Source of the DNA: Phoronis ovalis
Taxonomy: Eukaryota; Phoronida; Phoronidae
Direction: 5' to 3'
Length of the DNA: 16,510 bases
NCBI GenBank assembly: GCA_028565635.1
Contig: JAOXYB010023536.1
Location: 1 to 16,510 of the forward strand
Shown here: positions 1 to 16,349 of the stretch, piece after piece
Layout: each line of letters begins with the position of its first letter
How positions within the stretch are numbered: the first letter of the stretch is position 1
The notes under the pieces: model-generated
Database searches by the model: none
What the model was told of the DNA's origin: nothing
The model's input: only the letters and a program-made list of their open reading frames with translations
Made by a program: the position numbers and the translations under genes

Positions 1-4
1 ATAC

Positions 5-1799
5 CTGTGGTAGCATTTTGAACAAAAACGGTATTCTCTAATTTTGCACCAACAAAACTACAGATGTGCTGTAAACTGTTCAACCACTTTGCTTTAACTT
101 TCCTTCTGAACCAAGTATCAGGGTCTTGATCAACCTCATCCTGGAGTCTGTAAAGTAGAAAAAAGTTGTTTGTTTTTACTCTGATTTGAGTTACCCTATA
201 ATGTACTAGCTATTGAATATAAGTATGGCACATCTTTTATATCTAAGCTATACAGTTGATCTTTCAGCAATACTTTCATCCATAGCAGTAGTAATAAAGT
301 AGTAATTTCTTACCAACAACTGAACAAGATTAATATACAAAACATAAAAAGAAACACCAAGGCCATAGCAAAAAGGCTAGGGCATTAGTGCCTATCATGA
401 TTATTTCCTTGAGGTCAAATGCTAGCTAGCTAGGTTACTTGAAATTGAGGAATTTTCCAAAAAGTTTGTACTTATTTATAACAATTAGGTAAGTTTGTTG
501 ATTTGTAAAAACATGCACACACACTTATAGATATAAGATATGTATCTATTGTAGATAGAATACACATACATTACTTTTTTAAATTTAACGCTAAGTTTTT
601 ATGATACCAGATGATTCAAATCACTTTCGTCTTGGTTCGCCTAATACCAGATGTTTCACATGATAAATTAATACATATTCACATTATATGCCATAACAAA
701 AAACTGGAAAAGTAAGTTTACATATAACATGAAAGTCCAAAAACAAGAAAAATTCATAAAACCAAAAACTTGTTCCCATTCAAAAGTCACTTCACATTTT
801 TGTCAGAGTGATACCATAAAGTGCCTTAGGCACCACTAAACAACAAATGTTTTACTGCTTGGACAACATTACGCTTTTCGTTATTTCTCCAGCGTATGGA
901 CATATTGAAACAGGAATAAACATGGCTGCTGTCGACAGTATTGGAAGTAATCCAAGAGGAAATCAAACTTAAATGAGCATTATTTATGATCTCAGAAACA
1001 AACATGTCCACCAGTTGGCCATATTGGATGTGATATCCTTGAATTAAAATAATCTCAGAGGTTCCAAGAACTGGGCAAAAACCGCTTTTAGTTTGTGACA
1101 GTGCAAAAAATGAATTTCTGGTCGGAAAGGTTGACCAATTTTTAAGACCATTCTAAAATACTACCTAGCCCATATAAGCCTTAAAAATTGCCTTCAAATT
1201 GTCCAGACAATTAATCCTTCTTCTGTCCGACTATAAACACAACATAATGATCCTCTCATCTTAGAAACAAACATGATACTCCCATATAATTTTTTATGGA
1301 CCATTTTTAAATCACACCATGGATTTCGGTTATATAATCAACTTAATTAGTTACAGCAAATAAAAAGTGAATCTTCTAAACTTTCATTTAGAACTTGAAT
1401 TCAGAGACTGATTCACAATTACTACTTGATCATAACAAATAATGGGAGTATTGTTTACTTGTTAATATACCGCTCGAGTTTAGATCCACCAAATTTTCTG
1501 GTGGGACATACTTTATCATTCTTATGATTTTTGTGCCATTAAATTTCATGTTTTTTTCACACATATTCTGAAATACCACCAAAACATAGCCTGATGTTGT
1601 AGTTCATTTTGTGTCAAAAAAGTTACTTTTAAGCTTAATGAATTCTGCAATTATAAACTTACTTTCTTTGCTCTTGTCTAACCCTTATTGGCACAGTACC
1701 ATAAGAACCATGGTTACAAAATGTTGCGTTTGTGTCTAAACAGAACTCGGTTTCTTTAATTTTTTTTCCAAAGTGAGCTTTGTCTATGGGATCTGCCAT
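5..1799 (-). CDS. PLP-dependent class V aminotransferase-like protein (isopenicillin N epimerase / cysteine desulfhydrase-like), first two coding exons, partial
   Basis: Two minus-strand coding exons join in frame. Exon 1 is 1799-1663, starting at an ATG with G at -3 and +4. Exon 2 is 147-5 and ends at a gtat donor, so the gene continues left of the window. Donor gtaagt, acceptor ttacag; the split codon AA|A gives Lys46. The visible 93 residues contain FCNHGSYGTVP (residues 27-37), the N-terminal signature of the isopenicillin N epimerase-like branch of fold-type I PLP enzymes, then DPDTWFRR (54-61) and VFVQNATT (86-93), where this family reads NATTG before the cofactor-binding region. The catalytic lysine lies outside the window, so activity cannot be judged. 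Family members act as epimerases, cysteine desulfhydrases or sulfoxide lyases; the substrate here is unknown. No signal peptide is evident. The gene is head-to-head with MCM5. The family call is firm; the exact reaction is not. Confidence 0.85.
148..1662 (-). other. Intron 1 of the aminotransferase-like gene
   Basis: A 1,515-bp AT-rich intron bounded by a gtaagt donor (at 1662) and a ttacag acceptor (at 148). I see no convincing further exon: open stretches are short, lack family motifs and lack paired splice sites. It contains a short GCTAGCTAGCTAGG run near 421-434 and two copies of ATACCAGATG (about 604-613 and 643-652), but no complete mobile element. Confidence 0.7.
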
Positions 1800-1981
1800 C
1801 TCTATAAAAAACAGTATAGATATAGCATGAGTTCATAATTTTCTACAAACGTACATAACACCACTTTCTTATACAGGAGATGGTACAAAATAATTAACCA
1901 AACTGTAATTATTAAAGCAGGTTATTTTTTAAAACAGTGATTATACCACTCCAGTCAGGCTGCATAGAGCTTTGAACAAAA

Positions 1982-2318
1982 TTAGCTACAATTTCTTGAT
2001 GGGGGTGTGCAGCAGAGTTGAAAATTTTGGATTTGGATTGTATACTTCTTACTGTATTTTATTTTGGATTGCTACCGTATAGACATTAAAAAACTTGAAT
2101 TGCTACCCACTGCTTACAGCAAATAATTTGGATTAATTTTAGGTTTGTATCCATAAATTTTGTATCCGTCAGTTTGCATAAGGGATATTTCACAAAATTT
2201 GGATTGCTACGCAAAATTTCTGAAAAATTGAATTGGGTTTTGATACAAGCTAAAATTTTGGATTGGGTTGGGCGTCACATCCCCATAGTCAAACAACGTT
2301 CCTTAAGTACACCCCGGC
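1982..2318 (+). mobile_element. Diverged copy A of a GC-ended terminal-inverted-repeat element
   Basis: This stretch aligns by eye along most of its length with the element at 3452-3979. Shared segments include GGTGTGTGCAGC-like sequence after the left end, TTTTGGATTTGG, TTGGATTGCTACC, CTGCTTACAGCAAATAATTT, and the right-end series TTTTGGATTGGGTT, CACATCCCC and CCTTAAGT followed by ACCCCGG. It is about 190 bp shorter and lacks the middle segment of copy B. The left CCCGGGGGG terminus is not recognisable, and no target-site duplication could be assigned. The position upstream of MCM5 may place it within promoter-proximal DNA. There is no coding capacity. Confidence 0.75.
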
Positions 2319-2334
2319 CGGGGTACGGTTACAA

Positions 2335-2460
2335 CAGGGTATATAATTTAATTCAGACAACTTTACATCACATGTCAGGGTATATATCTATATATATTGG
2401 GATAATTATCTACCACCAGGTATATACTTCAAGCTTTTTTCATTTATGACAGCGTATATT
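2335..2460 (+). repeat. Degenerate CAGGGTATATA-type periodic repeat
   Basis: CAGGGTATATA, or a near version of it, begins at about 2335, 2376, 2417 and 2450, giving spacings of 41, 41 and 33 bp. The sequence between is AT-rich and poorly conserved, so this is either an old tandem repeat or chance periodicity in AT-rich DNA. It lies directly after the right end of transposon copy A. Confidence 0.35.
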
Positions 2461-2964
2461 TTTTATTTACCAGAGGGTCAGGTTTTTTTTACCTGGGCTA
2501 GCTGCACTCCTACCAACATTTATGTTCTATAAAGACAAGTACTCCTTTCTATTTCTATTCAAATACGTGGCACAGTCCCAGGGGGGAAATAAAGCAAAGT
2601 TGGAATCCGAGTCAAGAGTGACCGACATACATCTGTCTGTGACCCGACTATTGCCTGCCTGTGGCAAAGCCGTAGGATCATATTATAATACTACTTTTAG
2701 TTTTACTAGGTAGACAAGTACCATGTCTTATTATTGTGCAGTCTACCAAAGCAAAACTTACACACCGGTCAACACAACAGACCCGAAATACATGGAGAAA
2801 AGGTCCAAGAGCCAAGATCCATCAGCTTCAGGAAAAACAAGCCACCTTAGACGCGAACTAAATATTAGCATTATGAAAACGGGTGGAAATAAATTACTTT
2901 AGCAAGAACTATGGCGAAGATATTCTTGAATGAGCAAAACCTTGACCCAGTTGCAAACCGGAGA

Positions 2965-3010
2965 TGACGTAAATCTCCCGGGAAAAGTTCGCGCCAAATT
3001 TATACACGTG
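2965..3010 (+). promoter_or_regulatory. Putative MCM5 proximal promoter: CRE-like, E2F-like and E-box motifs
   Basis: Within 63 bp upstream of the MCM5 ATG are TGACGTAA (2965-2972, CREB/ATF-like), GCGCCAAA (2991-2998, the reverse complement of the E2F consensus TTTGGCGC) and CACGTG (3005-3010, canonical E-box). A CCCGGGAAAA stretch at about 2978-2987 resembles a second, weaker E2F half. MCM genes are known E2F targets at G1/S, which makes the E2F match credible. Binding and the transcription start site are not shown by sequence. Confidence 0.6.
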
Positions 3011-3027
3011 AACATCTATTGTGAAAA

Positions 3028-10916
<7,889 letters not shown>

Positions 10917-11460
10917 ACTAGATCTAAATTACAGGAGCTCTTTTCAGACACCTGTACCTGTCCAAAAGCTAGACTTATGTAGAATATTATCATCGTGTGC
11001 CAGGTGATGAAAGCAATCAACATTAATATTAGCTTACTGGTATCTGAGTTTTAAAAGTCAAGACGATATATTACTATTTCAACAGTTGCAACATATAAAA
11101 AGAGGCAAAACTTTGGCCTAAAACATGAGTGCTGAAACTATAGTTTTTAAATAAACGTATCTTAAAAAATGTCTGTCTTTACTATAAGTATTTGTGCTGC
11201 AGATTTAGCACACATGTACTTCTCTTTTTGTGTATTAGTAAAAAATTGTATATAATTATGTAATATTAAAATAGGTAATTTTGTGCCATATCCACGATGC
11301 GGCATGTGTTCATAAGTGCTGTTTGACCAACTTGTTTAAGGAAGCGGAATAAAATTGTGGATGAAGTCATATTTCAAAACCACCTGAAGAAGAATATTTC
11401 CTATAGATGTAACCATAGTTTGTTTGATGCATTGGAAATTATTGGTAATAAATTAACTTG
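10917..11460 (+). other. MCM5: MCM5 3' untranslated region with three candidate polyadenylation signals
   Basis: AATAAA hexamers on the plus strand occur at 11150-11155, 11348-11353 and 11447-11452, that is 234, 432 and 531 bp after the stop codon. Any of them could end the MCM5 mRNA, and use of more than one would give alternative 3' UTRs. No coding region is supported here. Confidence 0.6.
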
Positions 11461-12339
11461 AGACTAATTTTGTTTGGACTTCATGTTTACAGCTTTATTC
11501 AAAATCATTTATGACCATAAAAAATCATGTTTCATTTGTGGGCATCTGAACAATGACAGAGCTAGATATTTCCACTGATGAATATACGCATTAGATGATA
11601 ACAAACCTGAAACCACACATCGAGACTAAAATTAAACCAATCAACTGTTAAATCATTCTGACAGTAAGAATGTCTGTTACAATGTGGTAATACAATTTAA
11701 CACTGCAACATCTTTGTTGTGTATAAAGTGCCATGCACATGTAACCAATTACAGATTTATATATTACAGACAATTTATAGTGTAGCTACTTTATTTTGAA
11801 AACCTGATAACAAAAGTAATATGGATTAACAAGAGCACCTTGTTAAAGTAATAATATTTGTAGAAATCAGACAAGCAAATAATGTGAACACTTGTATTCA
11901 TGTGGAATTCTCATCGTACATTCTGATTCATAAAATTAGGAATATAGATCAGCTGTAAATTTTAAGATACATATTCCTAACATATAGTCCCAAAAGGATA
12001 ATTCAGAATAACGTTTTACTTTAAAATTGCTGTTTCTAATTTCACCAATGTGACATCAAATACCACAATTAGCCAACCACATCAGCTGTTTTGGCTCCTA
12101 ACATATTGTTTATCCGCCATCAGTCTGCGAGGGTACATAAAGAAGACATGTTACTTGTCTAGTACATGATATGCAAACGGGTTAACAACTGTTCACGTGT
12201 GTTCAATTTCAGAGTCAAAAATTGATTTTGAGTCTTGACCAGCATATGGTAGTATTAGGACGTCGGTACAAGTATAGTTCTGCTGGTACAAGCACAATGT
12301 AGCAAAGATTGCGTTACAACTACAAAATCTACTATTGAT
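11461..12339 (-). other. OTUB1: Otubain 3' untranslated region
   Basis: Downstream of the minus-strand otubain stop, minus-strand AATAAA hexamers (TTTATT on the plus strand) lie at 11790-11795 and 11494-11499, giving possible 3' UTRs of about 550 or 850 bp. The distal signal is only about 40 bp from the last MCM5 signal, so the two convergent transcripts may abut or overlap. No open frame in this stretch has a recognisable product. Confidence 0.55.
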
Positions 12340-15300
12340 CTATGAGTTGTACAAAATATCATAGTGTCCAGGTCTGTAAAGAAGATGTACTATGGGTGTG
12401 GATTCTTCCGGAAAGTCATGTTGGTTAACATCACTTCCTTCCACCCGATCCATGTATTCTACTCGGACAGAAACACCTGTTGTTGCTGTTAGTGCTGTGA
12501 TGTGTATATGGTCACTTTCCTTACCCATTGGTTCCACTTCCTGAAATACCAGAGATGAAATGATATTCCAAAATAATCTTAGTCAAGAGCATAATAATAT
12601 AATAACAAGGACAGGACAATTTTGAGAAGCATCCTATCATGCTGCTTAAATTGACTATTGGGCGTATTATGAATAGGAGCATATATGTTTTAGAAGTACA
12701 GTTCCATTGATCAAAATATTTATAAAAGTATGGGACATTTAAACCTTACATACCTTAAAAAGAACTACGTTCCTTACACACACTCCCAATATTTACAATT
12801 AAAAAAATTGCGCTAATTAAAAGGAACTAATGGTACATTTACCAAAATATCATTAATGGCTTATTTCTTCAAAACTACACGTCACAATTGAAAATCACAT
12901 TACATATATTTCCCTTTCTACTTAATATTCTTATTGCCTGCACTTTTTTCATCCTTGAACAATTATTATTAGCTAAAAAAGCTAAATTCCTAAATCTTGC
13001 TCTTTGTTTACATTGCCACGCCAAGGACTATAACAATGCTGCATATCCTATAAGGATAGGATAAGCAGCAATAATGAAACACAAACACTATGTATAACAA
13101 TTACCATAAGGAAATCCCTGGAAAGATTGATATCACTCAAGGAACAGTTACACATTTACTAGTAATTCTCTTTATAACGAGCTTTAGATGATACCATTTG
13201 GAACTTCGATAGAGTATCTAAAATTTGACAGTAAGCTTTATTAACCATCCTGGGTTAAAAATCACAAAATATTGAATATTTCTTTTTTAATAGATATATA
13301 TTACGATACCTGATACCTGAGGAAGCCTGAAATGTGCCTGATACCTTAAGCAGCCTGAAAGGCTGAAACGTCGTAAATATATCTATTTTTTTTTTAAATA
13401 TCCAATTTTGTGATTTGTATGTGATAAAGACTACATGACTACATATATCATCCTGGGTTAGATGTTGCTCTTTTTACAAACACTTCGAAACCCTGAAAAT
13501 CTTAAACAGATTGGTTAACAACAGCATTTTGATATTTCAAAAAGTATGCCATATCCTGTAGTATGATCCAGGAACAGAAATAGTTGCTTAGTTTTTCCAT
13601 TAACACTGTTGCTTCAGTCTTCTCTGCATGCAGTACCTTGAAAGGTAGTAGGAACTTACCTGATGACAAAATTCTTTTACTGTTCTGCCTCCTTCTACAA
13701 AATTACTATAGAACTCTTCCTCTTTTTGTAGATATCCTGATACTAATAATCTGTAACACGAAGCTAATTTTACACGAAAGGTGAATTCATTGATCATGCT
13801 GGCAACAAATATTTTCTGGTAAGTCAATAACTTAGCTGAGATATGAATGTCTTGTTTTTAACATAAACCATGCAATGAGGCACATCTTCCATATAGTTTT
13901 CTTTCACAAGATAAACAAACTATTTAAAGCAATTGATAGATAAGCATCTTCTAAACACAAATATGGATATGACAAGGACTTACAACAAATTACGTATCTT
14001 ACCGTAAATATACAACTAGATAATCGGAATATCCTTGCTCATTGAAAATTCTTAATAGTTCATCTAAGGCACATTGTGAACCTACTTTTTCTAGCACATC
14101 CATAAACTAAAAATAAAAACAATACATATTTCTACATTAAATACAACTGGCAATCATGAATTTTGCATACTCGTTATGACAAAGCACTTACAGTTGCTTC
14201 ACAATTGATTTTCAAGTGCCCATTACATGATACAACACATGCAGTTAGCAAAATGGCAGAGGTCCCATGATATCTGCTGCTACCCTGAAAGTTATTCTAT
14301 TGGGTAACACTTGTTTAGAAATATTTAATTTTTTTTTTTTAATAAAAAGCTTGTATAACTTACCGTATCATGAAAATCTTCAATTGTAAATTGTGGGAAA
14401 CCCAAAGCTACGAGATCCTCTTTACTTTTACTAGCAACTTCTTTAAACCTAGGAAAAGATCAAGTTAATTATGTTGTCAACAATCACATGATACTTAATG
14501 TCATCAGTTCCAAGTCTAATTCATACTAGTTAAGTATCTGCAATTTTATCTAGGATTTTTTAAGATATGGCAGGATACAACAACTTTTTAAAGAAGTCCT
14601 TTAATAATTTAGAAGTACTACTTTTTTCCATTTCCCAGATAATTTAACAACATTTGCTGTAAATGTTCTAGAGCATTAGTCTAAACAATACACTCAACTT
14701 TGAGAACTTTTAAAATTTATGACACTTGAAAATTATGGTTATCATTCTATTTTTATGAGATGAAAACTTGCTGCGTTATATCCTTTTGGATTCACCTAAG
14801 AAATTCTTCTTTATTTCCTAATAGTTTTTCTAAATACGAGAATCCAAATGCTCTGTAGAAGCAATTACCATCACCCCTTGTGCGTCTCATGCATCGGTAC
14901 CTTGATTTTATTACCTAAAGAGTGAGAAAGTACATACAAGGTAACAAATAGAAGAAATCCAATTACGTTACAAATATTAAATTATAAAATGGTATTTACA
15001 ACACAATGATATACAAAATTAATATCGAAGCCTGTTTAAACATTGCAGAAATGTCTAAATTGAAGAACACAATATATAGATCCTTTTGGTTGTAAAACCT
15101 TTGAGATCCTATAATGCAACTTTTTAATAATCTGTAAACAAACCTGAACTTTCTTCAAGAATACTTCATCTTTAGCATATTCTGCTTCTAGAGTTTTGAA
15201 ATTTAGACGATCACTTATTAAAGCCTGCCCACCTGTTATCTGTAAACAAACAAGCCCATATTACAGCAAAGATCTCCTGCTACTCCTATTATAAATCATT

Positions 15301-15537
15301 ATAGTAATTTTAACAATTTTGCCTTTTTTCTTGCATCTCGTATTCTAAGCAGAGCACAGATCCCTGGCCGCAGGCTTTCGGCACCTGCAGCGCTCTCACT
15401 TACTCATGTTCATCATTCCACCTTGACTAGGCCTGCTTAAGTTAACATACAACTGACTGCAAACTAAAACAAAAAAAAAAATACCTGTTTCTCAATGTCC
15501 CTTTGCTGAGCCATGGTGGCGTCATCATAATTGGCAT
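12340..15537 (-). CDS. OTUB1: Otubain (OTUB1-like ubiquitin thioesterase), seven coding exons, N-terminal exon not found
   Basis: An OTU-family cysteine protease that removes ubiquitin, with K48-chain preference in OTUB1, in cytosol and nucleus; OTUB1 also restrains some E2 enzymes. Minus-strand exons, 5' to 3': 15537-15485, 15239-15144, 14914-14796, 14448-14364, 14106-14003, 13750-13660 and 12540-12340 (stop TAG at 12342-12340). All junctions are GT-AG and keep frame. The first visible exon begins inside a codon (phase 2 nt) and reads ANYDDATMAQQRDIEKQ, matching human OTUB1 from about residue 26. The catalytic Asp-Cys pair is in RGDGNCFYRAFGF (third visible exon), and the catalytic His is in YRPGHYDILY (last exon). 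EGGRTVKEF and KESDHIHI favour OTUB1 over OTUB2. About 249 residues are visible; human OTUB1 has 271. The missing first exon is short and probably lies beyond 16510. Confidence 0.93.
13037..13070. repeat. Short inverted repeat (14-bp arms, 6-bp loop)
   Basis: TGCTGCATATCCTA pairs with TAGGATAAGCAGCA with one mismatch, around the loop TAAGGA. It is too short for a typical pre-miRNA and lies within the otubain last intron. No function can be assigned. Confidence 0.5.
13259..13416 (+). repeat. Long inverted repeat enclosing a hammerhead-ribozyme-like relic
   Basis: Arms of roughly 46-50 bp (13259-13306 and 13367-13416) pair imperfectly: the left starts AAATCACAAAAT and the right ends ATTTTGTGATTT, both containing TAGATATAT and TTAC/GTAA. 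Between them are CTGAGGA (13317-13323), AGCC (13324-13327), GGCT (13361-13364), GAAA (13365-13368) and GTC (13370-13372). These match the hammerhead core CUGANGA / stem II / GAAA / UH site, with the flanking arms acting as stem I. A 28-bp internal duplication (13309-13336 and 13337-13360, both starting CCTGATACC) has enlarged or broken loop II: the second unit reads CTTAAGCA instead of CTGAGGA. Hammerheads of this kind are known from Penelope-like retroelements and retrozymes. No reverse transcriptase frame is nearby. This is probably a decayed non-autonomous copy. Confidence 0.5.
13751..14363 (-). other. OTUB1: Otubain introns around exons 14106-14003 and the candidate cassette exon
   Basis: The intron 13751-14002 (252 bp) has donor gtaaga and acceptor ttacag. 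The interval 14107-14363 (257 bp) has donor gtaagt and acceptor tttag, and contains the candidate extra exon at 14192-14284. If that exon is used, it splits the interval into introns of 79 and 85 bp, short but splice-competent in many invertebrates. A T-run of about 13 lies near 14328-14340. Confidence 0.7.
14192..14284 (-). CDS. OTUB1: Candidate in-frame cassette exon of the otubain gene (31 codons)
   Basis: Between the exons ending FHDT (14364) and starting FMDV (14106) lies a 93-nt minus-strand segment. It has an acceptor tttcag before 14284, a strong gtaagt donor after 14192, and an open frame in phase 0 at both ends. It would add 31 residues, beginning GSSRYHGTSAILLTACVV. Human OTUB1 runs directly from FHNT to FMDL, so this segment has no counterpart there. 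The added sequence would split a region continuous in known otubains. It could be an alternative exon, a lineage-specific insertion, or a chance open segment with fortuitous splice sites. Its upstream pyrimidine tract is modest. Transcript data would decide. Confidence 0.4.
14449..15484 (-). other. OTUB1: Otubain introns in the 5' half
   Basis: The introns are 14449-14795 (347 bp, donor gtgaat), 14915-15143 (229 bp, donor gtttgt) and 15240-15484 (245 bp, donor gtattt). The gtttgt and gtattt donors are weaker than the consensus, but both join conserved coding sequence exactly. The last of these introns has a GC-richer patch at about 15350-15400 with a small GCAGG/CCTGC hairpin. No further genes are seen. 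Confidence 0.7.
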
Positions 15538-16349
15538 CTAAAACAATAAATAAGCAAAATATTAGAAACAAATACTTCAGCAAGTGTAACAAAACAGAAA
15601 CCAAAGACTAATTTCCGATGAATCACAGAATATGGATTAAGGATTTAGTGACATAGGTTGAAGTGGCAATGTTTTATTGCATTTGCACATCTGATCTTGG
15701 CCCCCGGGGTGGAGACTCACATATATACAGTAGTTGTATGCTCCACACACTTTTTGACAATTTTGAGCAAAAAGGGGTAGTTTTCAGGTCCGTTTAATGA
15801 AAAAGAGTCTATATTTACCCGCTACATGTAAAAAAAGGATGGAAAAAAATACTTGTATAAAAAATTCCGACAAAAAAGGTTGCTGAACCCAGGTTGCAGA
15901 ATTCCAACTTTCATTCTCTTACCGTAAATTCATAATTTAGTGGATATAATATGCATATAAAGAAACAGACTGTTTAATTTAATAAGTAAACATATAAAGA
16001 AATAAAAAGATTATGTTTGTCATTGTAATATAACATGAGATGTAGTGAATTAATGTTTTAAGGTTTCACTATTGGTATTAGAAAGGGTTAAGCATTTCAA
16101 AGAAACTGGTATTAAATAATTAAAAGGGGTGGAATTGGGGAAAATATATACAACAGGGTCAGAATTTTATATTTTGTATATAAATTAAAAAGGGTCCCTA
16201 TTTACTCAAGTTTATATAAAAAGAGGAGTTTTAGAACAGCAGAGGAGCACCCCCAATCAAAAATCTTGCAAGTGACCACGCCGGGTCTCTGGCACTATAC
16301 TTCAGTTCCTGTTCCAATACCAGGGAGAATGTGGCAGGGTAACTTGAAT
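15538..16349. other. Upstream or intronic region of the otubain gene, repeat-rich
   Basis: No first otubain exon could be identified: no ATG-led frame ends one base into a codon next to a good minus-strand donor. The segment from about 15700 (CCCCCGGGGTGGAGACTC) to about 16260 (GAGCACCCCCAATC) looks like a second, AT-rich repeat with GC-rich ends. The sequence ATCTTG flanks it on both sides (15693-15698, 16262-16267). The ends are only weakly inverted, so the element call is tentative. Confidence 0.35.

Larger units (their letters stand above)
1800..2964. other. Head-to-head intergenic region between the aminotransferase-like gene and MCM5
   Basis: The two start codons are about 1.2 kb apart and diverge. 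The region near 1800-1980 is plain AT-rich sequence. Positions 1982-2318 are a diverged transposon copy (separate entry), and 2319-2520 is AT-rich sequence with recurring CAGGGTATATA-like motifs. The stretch from 2521 to 2964 holds no supported gene: its open frames have no recognisable motif and no splice context. Confidence 0.6.
12541..13659 (-). other. OTUB1: Otubain last intron
   Basis: A 1,119-bp intron with donor gtaagt and acceptor tttcag. It carries the inverted-repeat and hammerhead-like relic at 13259-13416 and a short 14-bp-arm hairpin at 13037-13070. The rest is AT-rich without recognisable features. Confidence 0.8.

Noticed and set aside
826-1011. 61-codon minus-strand open frame in the aminotransferase intron
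   Set aside because: No family motif matches the aminotransferase, there is no suitable acceptor and donor pair in phase, and exons 1 and 2 already join exactly at the conserved sequence.
2174-2449. 91-codon open frame in the intergenic region
   Set aside because: It lies across transposon copy A and AT-rich repeat sequence, has no known motif and no splice context, and its composition follows the repeat.
13037-13070. microRNA precursor
   Set aside because: The hairpin is only 34 nt with 14-bp arms, shorter than a normal pre-miRNA, and longer pairing is not evident outside it.
15700-15740. Possible otubain first exon ending at a gtgagt-like site on the minus strand
   Set aside because: No ATG precedes it in frame, the phase required by the next exon (one base of a codon) is not shown, and it lies in repeat-like sequence.
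15917-15950. Possible otubain first exon with ATG and a gtaaga donor on the minus strand
   Set aside because: The mini-frame ATG AAT TTA CG ends with two bases of a codon, whereas the next visible exon needs one; the encoded residues also do not resemble an otubain N-terminus.
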